Below the pieces are notes generated by a model. The model searched no databases, was not told the origin of the DNA, and saw nothing but the letters and a program-made list of their open reading frames with translations. 57,443 bases of DNA from the NCBI GenBank assembly GCA_947629385.1, contig CANRDO010000017.1, positions 1 through 57,443 of the forward strand. The letters are read 5' to 3'. The position numbers were made by a program, and so were the translations under genes. Below are positions 26,390-35,222 of this stretch, piece after piece (the first letter of the stretch is position 1; every line of letters starts with the position of its first letter). This DNA comes from an uncultured Lachnospiraceae bacterium. GTDB lineage: Bacteria > Bacillota > Clostridia > Lachnospirales > Lachnospiraceae.

Positions 26390-26938
26390 ATGGAAAAAAC
26401 AAAGCTTTCGATTCAAGACTTGACTATGATTGCCCTGTGCACCGCGGTCATCGCGGTCATGGCGCAGATTTCCATCCCCATGCCGATGGGCGTGCCGATG
26501 ACGATGCAGACCTTCGCGATCACGCTCGCCGCCGTTATTCTCGGCGCAAAAAAGGGGACGCTCGCCACGCTGACCTACCTTCTGCTCGGCGCGGTCGGAG
26601 CACCCGTCTTCGCCGGCTTCACCGGCGGTTTTCAGTATTTCGTCGACCCGACCGGCGGCTTTTTGCTGTCTTTCCCGCTCATGGCATTCGCGATCGGGTA
26701 TGGAGCGGAGCGCTGTCATCACTCCAAATGGGTCTATGTGCTCTGGCTGGCGCTCGGCACCGCGGTCAACTATGTGATCGGCGTGCTGTTCTTCTGCCTG
26801 ATCACGAAATCCGGCGTCATGACCGGCGTCACCGCCTGTGTCCTGCCGTTTATCCCCACGGCAGTTATCAAGGCCGTGCTGGCCTCCGTCATGGGCTTCA
26901 AGATCCGCGAAAGGCTGGTGCGTCTGGCATGGAGCTGA
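26390..26938 (+). CDS. bioY: Biotin transporter substrate-binding subunit BioY
   Basis: 182-residue integral membrane S-component of an ECF-type vitamin transporter. Six hydrophobic segments are visible and the family motifs PMGVPMTMQTF and APVFAGFTGG are present. It needs a shared EcfAT module encoded elsewhere, or may act alone. The ATG at 26390 has ACAGGAG upstream at 9 bases; the longer in-frame reading starts at the promoter itself. Biotin control through the operator at 26248-26278 is well supported. Confidence 0.93.
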   Translation: MEKTKLSIQDLTMIALCTAVIAVMAQISIPMPMGVPMTMQTFAITLAAVILGAKKGTLATLTYLLLGAVGAPVFAGFTGGFQYFVDPTGGFLLSFPLMAFAIGYGAERCHHSKWVYVLWLALGTAVNYVIGVLFFCLITKSGVMTGVTACVLPFIPTAVIKAVLASVMGFKIRERLVRLAWS

Positions 26939-27354
26939 ATGCAGACGGACAGAGCGTTCGTCTCCGCCCCCACCATCTTCTCTGCACGCAAGGTTACTCA
27001 GGGACGGGCTACGACGACAAATTCAAGGCGCATATGGACGAGATCGTCCGTCGACTGCGCACGGAGAAGCGTACCCCGGTGGCACTCGTCTTTTCCACGG
27101 ACGAGCTGTGCGGCGCATGTCCCAACCGGCTCGGTGAGGATCACTGCCGCACAAATGAAAAAGTGAAAGCATTTGACCGTAAGACAGCCGAATGCTTCCA
27201 CCTGAAAGAAAAAACGTACATTTATCAGGACGTAATACGGAAAATCCGCCAGGCAGCCACGCCGGAAATCATGGACTACATCTGCGGCGACTGCTCCTGG
27301 TACCCGGTCAGCGCGTGCAAAGAGCGCGTACTGGGATTAAGCTCTAGTGAATAA
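26929..27354 (+). CDS. DUF1284 family protein
   Basis: 141 residues. The start MELNADGQSVRLRPHHLLC matches the DUF1284 family, which has a conserved RPHHLLC segment and cysteine pairs; here also CGACP and CGDCSW. The cysteines suggest a metal or Fe-S site. It overlaps the end of bioY by 10 bp, so it is translated from the same message. Function unknown; DUF1284 is not a known biotin protein, so the coupling may simply be positional. A long in-frame extension upstream is a shadow of bioY. Confidence 0.75.
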   Translation: MELNADGQSVRLRPHHLLCTQGYSGTGYDDKFKAHMDEIVRRLRTEKRTPVALVFSTDELCGACPNRLGEDHCRTNEKVKAFDRKTAECFHLKEKTYIYQDVIRKIRQAATPEIMDYICGDCSWYPVSACKERVLGLSSSE

Positions 27355-27961
27355 AATGCGTCCACGCATGCTCTTCCGTCTCGGGCAAGCCGAACTGCTC
27401 CTTGCCAAGCGCAATGCTCTTCATCAGGAAAGTCATATTCCGCGCGAGCACGCGCATCGTCTGCTTCCCTTCTTCGTCCATCTCCGCCTCGCCGGCGCCT
27501 CGTCCGTGAATACTGTTCCAATACTGACTCGACGCGACCGGCATATTGGCGATCGTGAAATATTTGTTCAGCTCATCAAAGGTCGCCGAACAACCGCCGC
27601 GCCGCGCACAGACCACGCTCGCGCCGACCTTCATCGTCTTGTCAAAGCTTGTGCTGTAAAACAGACGATCCAGAAACGCGATCAACGTCGCGTTCGCGGA
27701 TGCATAGTAGACCGGACTCGCGACCACAAGGCCGTCCGCCGCCTCGAACTTCGGCGCCGCCTCGTTTACCGCGTCGTCAAAAACGCATTTCCCCTTCTTT
27801 GCGCAGCTCCCGCAGGCGATACAGCCTCGGATCGCCTGATTACCGATCTGCATCGTCTCGACCTCGACGCCGCTCTCCGCGAAGACCTTCTCCATCTCAC
27901 GCACCGCGATGGACGTGTTGCCATTCTTGCGCGGACTTCCGTTGATGATCAGAACTTTCAT
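27344..27961 (-). CDS. NADPH-dependent FMN reductase / flavodoxin-fold protein
   Basis: 205 residues. The FMN phosphate loop is NGSPRKNGNTS at the N-terminus. A cysteine cluster CIACGSCAKKGKC and the PVYYASANATL segment follow, as in iron-sulfur flavoprotein-type NAD(P)H oxidoreductases. Whether the cysteines hold a cluster cannot be told. It overlaps the 3' end of the convergent DUF1284 gene by 11 bp. Confidence 0.88.
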   Translation of the reverse strand: MKVLIINGSPRKNGNTSIAVREMEKVFAESGVEVETMQIGNQAIRGCIACGSCAKKGKCVFDDAVNEAAPKFEAADGLVVASPVYYASANATLIAFLDRLFYSTSFDKTMKVGASVVCARRGGCSATFDELNKYFTIANMPVASSQYWNSIHGRGAGEAEMDEEGKQTMRVLARNMTFLMKSIALGKEQFGLPETEEHAWTHFIH

Positions 27962-28014
27962 TAAAAATGTCCCCCTTTTTCTTTTCTATTTTCTATTATC
28001 CCTCTTCTCTGTTT

Positions 28015-28851
28015 TTATTTCAGCTCAAAGGTCGTCACGATCTCATCCGCCGCCTCAAGCATCGCGCTGTACCGCTGTGCCACAAATTCATTGGATGGAT
28101 CGTATCTCACATCCGTCGGATAAAGCAAATAGAAATAGCTGTCATTCTTCGTCCCAAGATAACTCGCAGATGGGAAATAATCCGGCTCAACATATTCGTA
28201 TTGTCGGAGAATCGTACAGACATTTCCGTCCTCCGGACCCGCCGCATCCCAGGCTTCCTGACAGCAAAACGAGATCGAGTCCGCCTCAGGGAAGCACAGA
28301 TAACCCGCTCCTTCCATCCAGGCAGCCGGAATCTCAAAACTGAAATAGTCCGTGGAAAAAACAGTCCTAACCTCCATACCGTCCGCAATCCCGCTTTCGG
28401 ATGATGAACCGCCCGCAATCTGCGCCGACAAGTAATCATCGACTACCTGTGTGTCCCAGCCGGCCCGGTCAAGCGTATAGGCGTTCTCGCCAAGCTCCTG
28501 CTCTGCTTTCTCCAGCGCCGCAATGTTCGCCGTCTCGTAAGCGTTGAAAACGCCCGGATCAAAAGCCTCCGGTTCGACCGTTCCATAATACCAGGGCTGC
28601 ACGTTGAACCAGGCCGTCAACTCCTGCGACACAAATTTTCTCCCATGAAGCGCGTAAATCTCGTTCTTTGCGTAGGTAATCACCTGCGGCGGCAGAGCCC
28701 TGATCTCGTCCTCCGTATAATCGCGGACAGCTGCATCCGGCAGCAAGAGATCATATGCCTTCGGCTCCGCCAGCGCAGTCATTCCAAGCGCCAGACACAG
28801 AAACGCCGCTATTCCACAGATTACGACTATCAAACGCCTACGTCTTTTCAT
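28015..28851 (-). CDS. Membrane-anchored YARHG-domain protein
   Basis: 278 residues. A basic start and one hydrophobic segment (LIVVICGIAAFLCLALGMTA) act as signal or anchor. The YARHG domain follows (ITYAKNEIYALHGRKFVSQEL, about residues 58-80, quoted in two blocks: ITYAKNEIYALHGRKF and VSQEL). The C-terminal half resembles small secreted domains of unknown role. YARHG proteins are typical surface proteins of gut Firmicutes. The start at 28851 has AGGAGG 9 bases upstream. Confidence 0.75.
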   Translation of the reverse strand: MKRRRRLIVVICGIAAFLCLALGMTALAEPKAYDLLLPDAAVRDYTEDEIRALPPQVITYAKNEIYALHGRKFVSQELTAWFNVQPWYYGTVEPEAFDPGVFNAYETANIAALEKAEQELGENAYTLDRAGWDTQVVDDYLSAQIAGGSSSESGIADGMEVRTVFSTDYFSFEIPAAWMEGAGYLCFPEADSISFCCQEAWDAAGPEDGNVCTILRQYEYVEPDYFPSASYLGTKNDSYFYLLYPTDVRYDPSNEFVAQRYSAMLEAADEIVTTFELK

Positions 28852-28976
28852 CGTCCAAAGCCTCCTGTCTTCGTTGTTTCCCATCGTTTTCTCTGCTGTT
28901 GTTTCGTTTTCTTTTTTTTGCTTCTGCATTATTTTAGCAGATATCCGATCGAAATTCAACGATTTCAGAAGTATGT

Positions 28977-30260
28977 TTATCGCACCGCCGCGAACCCGTT
29001 CTCCAGATCCTCGATGATGTCGTCGATGTGCTCCGTGCCGATGGAGAGACGGATCGTGTTGCGTTTGATCCCCTGATCTGCAAGCTCCTCATCGTTCAGC
29101 TGGGAGTGCGTCGTGGTCGCCGGATGGATTGCCAGGCTCTTCACGTCCGCCACATTCGCCAGCAGCGAGAAGATCTTCAGATTGTCGATGAACTTCCACG
29201 CCTCGTCCTGGCCGCCCTTGATCTCAAACGTGAAGATGCTCGCTCCGCCGTTCGGAAAATACTTCTCATAGAGCGCATGCTGCGGATGATCTGGCAGCGA
29301 CGGATGGTTCACATGCTCCACCTGCGGATGCTTTGAGAGATACTCTACGACCTTCTTCGTGTTCTCCGCGTGACGGTCAAGCCGCAGGGAAAGTGTCTCC
29401 ACGCCCTGCAGAAGCAGGAACGCATTGAATGGGGAGATCGTCGCGCCCGTGTCGCGCAGTAGGATTGCGCGGATGTAGGTAACGAAGGCCGCAGGCCTTG
29501 CCGCGTCCACGAACGACACGCCGTGATAGCTCGGGTTCGGCTCCGCGATCGGCGCGTATTTGCCGCTCGCTTTCCAGTCAAACCTGCCGGAGTCCACGAT
29601 GATGCCGCCCAGCGTCGTGCCGTGGCCGCCGATGAATTTCGTCGCAGAATGCACCACAATGTCCGCCCCGTGTTCGATCGGACGGATCAGATACGGCGTG
29701 CCGAAGGTATTGTCGATGACGAGCGGAAGCCCGTGCCTGTGCGCGATCTCCGCGACCGCGTCGATGTCCGGAATATCGCTGTTCGGATTGCCGAGCGTCT
29801 CGATGAAAATCGCCTTCGTATTCTCCCGGATTGCGGACTCCACCTCCGCAAGATCGTGAACGTCCACAAAGGAAGCCGTGATCCCGTACTGCGGAAGCGT
29901 GTGCGCCAGCAGATTGTAGCTGCCGCCGTAGATCGTCTTCTGCGCAACGATATGATCGCCCGCCTGCGCCAGTGCCTGGATCGTGTATGTGATCGCCGCC
30001 GCACCGGAGGCCAGCGCCAGCGCCCCCACGCCGCCCTCGAGCGCCGCTATTCTCTTCTCGAGCACATCCTGCGTGGAGTTCGTCAGTCGTCCGTAGATAT
30101 TGCCCGCATCCGCCAGTCCGAAGCGCGCCGCCGCGTGCGCGGAATTGTGAAATACGTACGATGTAGTCTGATAGATCGGCACCGCCCTTGAATCCGTCGC
30201 CGGATCTGCCTGTTCCTGTCCTACATGAAGCTGTAATGTCTCAAATCTGTATTTACCCAT
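28977..30260 (-). CDS. metY: O-acetylhomoserine sulfhydrylase
   Basis: PLP enzyme of the Cys/Met metabolism family, 427 residues (the long MetY form). It makes homocysteine or methionine precursors from O-acetylhomoserine and sulfide or methanethiol. The family segment LHVGQEQADPATDSRAVPIY opens the protein, and the Schiff-base lysine lies in VHSATKFIGGHGTTLGG. The ATG at 30260 is chosen because AAAGGAG lies 9 bases upstream; an ATG two codons earlier is too close. Confidence 0.93.
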   Translation of the reverse strand: MGKYRFETLQLHVGQEQADPATDSRAVPIYQTTSYVFHNSAHAAARFGLADAGNIYGRLTNSTQDVLEKRIAALEGGVGALALASGAAAITYTIQALAQAGDHIVAQKTIYGGSYNLLAHTLPQYGITASFVDVHDLAEVESAIRENTKAIFIETLGNPNSDIPDIDAVAEIAHRHGLPLVIDNTFGTPYLIRPIEHGADIVVHSATKFIGGHGTTLGGIIVDSGRFDWKASGKYAPIAEPNPSYHGVSFVDAARPAAFVTYIRAILLRDTGATISPFNAFLLLQGVETLSLRLDRHAENTKKVVEYLSKHPQVEHVNHPSLPDHPQHALYEKYFPNGGASIFTFEIKGGQDEAWKFIDNLKIFSLLANVADVKSLAIHPATTTHSQLNDEELADQGIKRNTIRLSIGTEHIDDIIEDLENGFAAVR

Positions 30261-30291
30261 TGTCATACTCTCCTTTGAAATTGATAGCTGC

Positions 30292-30320
30292 ATTATATTA
30301 CCATATTCCTAGTATGTCAA
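30292..30320 (-). promoter_or_regulatory. Consensus promoter of metY, with palindrome in the -35 region
   Basis: Minus strand -35 TTGACA (30315-30320), 17-bp spacer, -10 TATAAT (30292-30297). The -35 is flanked by CCTA...TAGG (CCTATTGACATACTAGG), a dyad consistent with a sulfur-responsive repressor such as CymR; the regulator identity is inference. Confidence 0.75.
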
Positions 30321-30375
30321 TAGGTTTTGTAATATTTTATTTTTCAACCGCTTCCCTATAAGAACCTTCTGACTC

Positions 30376-30404
30376 TTGCCATATTTTCCGCTGCCTGATA
30401 TTAT
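30376..30404 (+). promoter_or_regulatory. Probable promoter of the zinc-ribbon/nuclease gene
   Basis: -35 TTGCCA (30376-30381), 17-bp spacer, -10 TATTAT (30399-30404), about 35 bp before the ATG. Confidence 0.5.
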
Positions 30405-30439
30405 TTATTTATACGCAAAGGATGTGATCTGTTGTAATC

Positions 30440-32761
30440 ATGGAAGAAATTATCTCAACCCGGACTTACAAAAAAATGACCCGCAAACGACCCGGCCCTC
30501 AGACCAGGCCCGGATATAATGATCTTGCAACCACAAATCCAGAGCTGCTGAGCGATTGGGATTATGGCAAAAATGATCCTCTGACGCCTCAGGACGTCAC
30601 AAAAGGCTCCCAGAAAAAAGTCTGGTGGAAATGTACCAACGGACATTCCTGGTTTGCCCAGGTCAACAGCCGGGTAGCCGGCAGAGGCTGCCCATATTGC
30701 TGCAATCGAAAGGTTCTGCGCGGCTACAATGATCTGGCCACAACTCGCCCGGATCTGCTGCCCGACTGGGACTATGAAAAAAACAAGGAGCTAAACCCGG
30801 AAGAAGTCATTGCCGGCTCAAAAAAAGTCGTCTGGTGGAAATGCCACAAATGCGGATATGAATGGAGAACCGGCATTATGCAAAGGCACCGGGGCACCGG
30901 CTGTCCTTCCTGTGCCCGCGTACGTGTCCATAAGGGGAAAACAGATCTGCTAAGCCTGCATCCGGATCTCGTCAAAGAATGGAACTTTGAAAAAAATCCG
31001 GATTCCCCGGCAGATATTGCTTGTTTTTCCCGAAAAAAAGTATCCTGGATCTGTCCGAAGGGTCACGAGTATATGTCAGTCGTATCCGACAGGGTCAAGG
31101 GAAACGGCTGCCCGATATGCTCCAGAGAAAGAAGAGTCTCTTTTCCAGAAAAAGCGATTTTATATTATATTTCAAAAATTGTGTCTGATGTTGAAGCAAA
31201 CTATCGACAGCCCTGGCTAAAATCATACGAACTGGATATCTATCTGCCCAAATATAAAACCGGTATAGAATACGATGGTATTTACGGTCATTCCAAAAAG
31301 GCCGGAATCTCCCGTGATATCAGAAAAAATATGGTTTGTTCCGATAACGGAGTCACCCTTATCCGGATTCGGGAATATGGCTGTCCGCCATTAAATTCAA
31401 CTTCTATTGACTATATCCTGAAGCCCGAAGACACTGTATACGATGCTGTCCGGACGGCTCTGGAAAGCTTGTCTGATCTCCTCGGAATCCGTTTTCCTTT
31501 CGCTTCTGATATGATCGATCTGGAACGGGATTCCGGCAGTATTTATTCTCTCATCGAATATTCAGAAAAAGAGAATTCGCTGGAAAAGAAAGCCCCGCAG
31601 GTTGCCGGAATGTGGCACCCCACAAAAAACGGCCGACTGCGGCCTGAATTCGTGTCCATCGCGTCCTCCAAAAGAGTCTGGTGGCTTGGAGCCTGCGGTC
31701 ATGAATGGATAAGTCCTGTTGCATATGAAGCGAAAAGCGGGCTCTGTCCATATTGTTCCGGAAAAAGAATATTGCAGGGCTTTAATGACCTTGCTACGGT
31801 AAATCCGGCTGTCTCAGCAGAATGGGACTATGAGAAAAACGCTCCTGTCACTCCTCAGACAGTCACTGCCGGCAGCGGAAAAAAGGTATGGTGGAAATGC
31901 AAAAAGAATCATTCCTGGAAAGCATCGATCGTCTCGCGGAACAGAGGAAACGGGTGTCCAATATGCGCAAACCGGATCGCATTAAAGGGATATAATGACG
32001 TCGCCTCTGCCCCGGGTCTTTTTTCTGACTGGAATTTTGAAAAAAATAAAGAAAATCCGGAGACGGCGTGCATCGGTTCCGACAAAAAGGTTTGGTGGAA
32101 ATGCCACGAGTGCGGACACATATGGAAGGCTTCGATCACCGACAGATACCATGGTGCAGCATGCCCCGCCTGCTCCAAAAAAGCGCGGAGCATCCATGTC
32201 GCTCAAACCTACGTGTCCAAGAGCGGCTCATTGCTGCAAAACAGACCAGATCTTGCAGCCGAATGGGATTTCGATAAAAACAGCCTTCTCCCGGAACAAG
32301 TCACCTGCGGCAGCACAAAAAAAGTCTGGTGGATCTGCAAACACTGCCAAAATCAGTGGAACGCCAGTATAGTGTCCCGAACCCGGACGGCGGGAAGCGG
32401 CTGCCCTGAATGCGGAACAAAAAAAGGCGCCTTCAATCGGCAGCAGACACTGCTCAAGAAGAAAGCCCCTCTATCTGTCACACATCCGGACGTCGCCGCT
32501 GCATGGAATTTTGAAAAAAACAGCTCTCTGACACCGGATACAGTAACCTCCGGATCAGGAAGAAAAGTCTGGTGGAAATGCGCCTATTGTGGATACGAGT
32601 GGGAATCCTCCGTCTGCGATCGATGCCGCCGCGACAGCAAATGTCCGAAGTGCAGGGCAATCATTCGTTCCGCTTACCAAAAAACGCCCGCTCTTACCTC
32701 AGATAATACTTCCGGTACTCGCTCGGCGAACACCCCCGGTACTGCCGGAACACACGGTTGA
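30440..32761 (+). CDS. Eight-repeat zinc-ribbon (DUF4379-like) protein with inserted PD-(D/E)XK-like nuclease domain
   Basis: 773 residues. Eight copies of a roughly 65-residue module are visible. Each reads approximately GYNDLATT.P.L..DWDYEKN....P..V..GS.KKVWWKC...H.W......R..G.GCP.C, a treble-clef/zinc-ribbon repeat. Three copies lie before about residue 230 and five after about 375. Between them lies a globular domain (about 232-345: SFPEKAILYYISKIV, then ELDIYLPKYKTGIEYDG and LIRIREYG) that resembles Vsr/DUF559-type endonucleases. Repeat 4 lacks its N-terminal half. The last 68 bp overlap the convergent AraC gene, and the Ser/Thr/Gly tail is antisense to it. No good ribosome binding site precedes the ATG. 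Probably nucleic-acid-binding or cleaving; target unknown. Confidence 0.75.
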   Translation: MEEIISTRTYKKMTRKRPGPQTRPGYNDLATTNPELLSDWDYGKNDPLTPQDVTKGSQKKVWWKCTNGHSWFAQVNSRVAGRGCPYCCNRKVLRGYNDLATTRPDLLPDWDYEKNKELNPEEVIAGSKKVVWWKCHKCGYEWRTGIMQRHRGTGCPSCARVRVHKGKTDLLSLHPDLVKEWNFEKNPDSPADIACFSRKKVSWICPKGHEYMSVVSDRVKGNGCPICSRERRVSFPEKAILYYISKIVSDVEANYRQPWLKSYELDIYLPKYKTGIEYDGIYGHSKKAGISRDIRKNMVCSDNGVTLIRIREYGCPPLNSTSIDYILKPEDTVYDAVRTALESLSDLLGIRFPFASDMIDLERDSGSIYSLIEYSEKENSLEKKAPQVAGMWHPTKNGRLRPEFVSIASSKRVWWLGACGHEWISPVAYEAKSGLCPYCSGKRILQGFNDLATVNPAVSAEWDYEKNAPVTPQTVTAGSGKKVWWKCKKNHSWKASIVSRNRGNGCPICANRIALKGYNDVASAPGLFSDWNFEKNKENPETACIGSDKKVWWKCHECGHIWKASITDRYHGAACPACSKKARSIHVAQTYVSKSGSLLQNRPDLAAEWDFDKNSLLPEQVTCGSTKKVWWICKHCQNQWNASIVSRTRTAGSGCPECGTKKGAFNRQQTLLKKKAPLSVTHPDVAAAWNFEKNSSLTPDTVTSGSGRKVWWKCAYCGYEWESSVCDRCRRDSKCPKCRAIIRSAYQKTPALTSDNTSGTRSANTPGTAGTHG

Positions 32762-33572
32762 AGGTGGAGATGCTCTTGAAGCCCGCCTGGTAAGAGATCT
32801 CCGTAATGCTCTTGTCCGGATCGGACAAAAGCAGCCGGGCCTTTTTGATCCGCTGCAGCGCCAGGTATTCCACAAAATTGTAATTTGTGAACTGCTTGAA
32901 GATACGCGAAAAATAGCAGGTGCTGAAGCCGGCCTGCGCGGCGGCTGATTCCAGCGTAAGCTCATGCTCACAATTGTCAATGATATAGCTGCAGGCAGCG
33001 CTGATCTTCTCGAAAACTCTGCCGGCTCCGACGGAAGAGGAATTGCCCTCCTCCGGCACAGTATTCATAATATAGGTTCCAAAATCCATCAGCATCTCAT
33101 ACAGACAGATCACCATTTCCACTCCGGAAAACGTGCCCCTCTTTTCCTGAACAGAAAGCATACGCCTGATATGCGCCATGATCTGGAGCGCCAGATCCGG
33201 TTCCTCTGAGCCGGAGATCCGGTGAAAGTTCCGGAAAAAATGGAAAAACGGCTTAAAATCAGGCAGCTCGTCAAACAGCGCCACGGGGAACTGAAGCCCG
33301 ACCAGTCTGCCGCTCATATTCTCGACAATTTCATGAACCTCGCCGGGCCAGATGAACAGAATATCCCCCGGGCCCATCCGGTACGCGGTCTGGTTGACCT
33401 GCAGTACCGGAAGATGATCTATGTCTTTGTCCGCGTCCGGATCCTCGGGCCAGACCGCAATTTCCACATGGTTGTGCCAGTGAAGCGGGAAGGTCTTCGG
33501 AAAATCATCCGCGCTGATCACGTTCACAGCCCCGTTGTAATATATGTTTTCATGAGAGCTTTTTCTTTGCAT
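32694..33572 (-). CDS. AraC-family transcriptional regulator
   Basis: 292 residues. An N-terminal cupin domain has the metal/sugar-sensing segment PLHWHNHVEIAV and GDILFIWPGEVHEI. The C-terminal double helix-turn-helix spans about residues 190-290 (LESAAAQAGFSTCYFSRIFK; ITEISYQAGFKSISTFNRVF). It is divergent from the GH10 xylanase gene, whose expression it probably controls in response to an oligosaccharide. GAGGAG lies upstream of the ATG. Confidence 0.9.
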   Translation of the reverse strand: MQRKSSHENIYYNGAVNVISADDFPKTFPLHWHNHVEIAVWPEDPDADKDIDHLPVLQVNQTAYRMGPGDILFIWPGEVHEIVENMSGRLVGLQFPVALFDELPDFKPFFHFFRNFHRISGSEEPDLALQIMAHIRRMLSVQEKRGTFSGVEMVICLYEMLMDFGTYIMNTVPEEGNSSSVGAGRVFEKISAACSYIIDNCEHELTLESAAAQAGFSTCYFSRIFKQFTNYNFVEYLALQRIKKARLLLSDPDKSITEISYQAGFKSISTFNRVFRQYRGCSPSEYRKYYLR

Positions 33573-33798
33573 TTTTTGTCATCTCCTCATAAAAATCATG
33601 AAGTTCATTTCCTGCCATCGCACCCTTTCTGCACAAAGCTTACCTGACTGTACGCAAAAAATCAAGCGCAAAATGACAAAAAATAAGAATAATCTGACAA
33701 GGCATAATTAGTCTCCCGGTAAAATAATGATTATAATCTCACTGTGGCGCAGAATATTTTTTGCGAAAATCTGAGATCAGAAAGGAAGCGAAAGTCAC

Positions 33799-35130
33799 AT
33801 GAAAAAGAATGAAGATCTGTCCCATCGAAAAGCAAGCTGCCTGCTACGCGTAACAGATCAGCAGGGCAATCCCATAGCCAATACCCGGCTCCGCCTGCAG
33901 CAGACGAGACATGAGTTTTTGTTTGGCTGCGGAGCGTTCGACTTTATGCCGTACACGAACACGGTAAATACAGCCGACACAATACATACGGCAGGTTCAA
34001 CAAATTCTGCAAATTCGGCTGCGGCCGACACGGCAGGCTCTGCAAATCCCGCGGACGCACCGGATTCCGCACATCAGGCGGACGCCGCTTTGCAGGACCG
34101 GATCGACAAATGGCTCGCGCTGTACAACTACGGCACCATCCCCTTCTATTGGGGCGGGTTTGAGCCGGTGGAAGGCAGCCCCCAGACAAAAAGCAGGCTC
34201 CGCGCCGCAAAATTTCTTCAAAAGCACAACGTGACCGTGAAGGGGCATCCGCTGTGCTGGCATACCGTGTGCGCGGACTGGCTGATGAAATATGACAATC
34301 AGACCATCCTGGAAAAACAGCTGCGGCGAATTGAACGGGAAGTGAAGGGTTTCCGGGGCATCGTCGATATATGGGACGTGATCAACGAGGTGGTCATCAT
34401 GCCCATCTTCGATAAATATGACAACGCAATCACCAGAGTCTGCAAGGACATCGGCCGGGTCGGTATCATAAAGGAAACCTTCGCCGCGGCCAGAGCGGCG
34501 AACCCCGACGCGCAGCTTTTGCTCAATGATTTCAACACCTCCATCGCCTACGAGATCCTGATCGACGGCTGCCTGCAGGCGGGCGTTCCCATCGATACCA
34601 TCGGGATTCAGTCCCACCAGCATCAGGGCTACTGGGGCGCGGAGAAGCTGGAAGAGGTGCTGGAGCGCTACGAGCATTTCGGGCTCCCGATCCACTTTAC
34701 CGAAAACACGCTCGTGTCAGGCAGCCTGATCCCGCCGGAGATCGAGGACCTGAACGATTTTCAGGTAACGGAATGGCCTACCACTCCTGAGGGAGAGGAG
34801 CGCCAGATGAAGCAGACGGAGGAGATGTACCGGATCCTGTTCGCGCATCCCCAGGTGAAGGCGATCACTGGCTGGGATTTCGCGGACGGAGCGTGGCTGA
34901 ACGCGCCCAGCGGCGTAATCCGCAAGGATAACTCCATCAAGCCTGTCTACGAGATGCTGATGCGTCTGATCAAGGGAGAATGGTGGACGGACTGTGAGAT
35001 CTGTACCGACGAGAACGGCTTCGCAGAAGCAAAGGGCTTCAAGGGGGATTACCTTTTGGAAATGCCCGGAAAAAGCGCGGCGCTGAAGCTGACCTCCGGC
35101 CTGTCGGAAGCGCAGGTCGTGCTCGGGTAG
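33799..35130 (+). CDS. GH10 endo-1,4-beta-xylanase, no signal peptide, with low-complexity insertion
   Basis: 443 residues of a glycoside hydrolase family 10 barrel. Visible landmarks are KGHPLCWHT, the acid/base E197 in WDVINEVV and the nucleophile candidate E302 in IHFTENT. A family-unusual HFTEN replaces the common ITELD. No signal peptide is seen, so it should act inside the cell on imported xylo-oligosaccharides. Residues 53-96 are a Thr/Asn/Ala/Ser/Asp-rich low-complexity stretch inserted between beta-strand 1 (FDFMPY) and the next helix. AAAGGAAG precedes the ATG. The following MATE gene may be cotranscribed. Confidence 0.88.
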   Translation: MKKNEDLSHRKASCLLRVTDQQGNPIANTRLRLQQTRHEFLFGCGAFDFMPYTNTVNTADTIHTAGSTNSANSAAADTAGSANPADAPDSAHQADAALQDRIDKWLALYNYGTIPFYWGGFEPVEGSPQTKSRLRAAKFLQKHNVTVKGHPLCWHTVCADWLMKYDNQTILEKQLRRIEREVKGFRGIVDIWDVINEVVIMPIFDKYDNAITRVCKDIGRVGIIKETFAAARAANPDAQLLLNDFNTSIAYEILIDGCLQAGVPIDTIGIQSHQHQGYWGAEKLEEVLERYEHFGLPIHFTENTLVSGSLIPPEIEDLNDFQVTEWPTTPEGEERQMKQTEEMYRILFAHPQVKAITGWDFADGAWLNAPSGVIRKDNSIKPVYEMLMRLIKGEWWTDCEICTDENGFAEAKGFKGDYLLEMPGKSAALKLTSGLSEAQVVLG

Positions 35131-35222
35131 AACGCAATAAACGATTTCATCTGATATAAGAATATACCAACCAGATTGTGAACGGGATATAGACGATTAT
35201 TTTCCCGCCCGGAAAGGAAAGC

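Noticed and set aside
26248..26928. In-frame upstream extension of the DUF1284 gene through bioY
   Set aside because: It runs through the operator, promoter and bioY coding sequence; family similarity begins only at MELNADGQSVRLRPHHLL.
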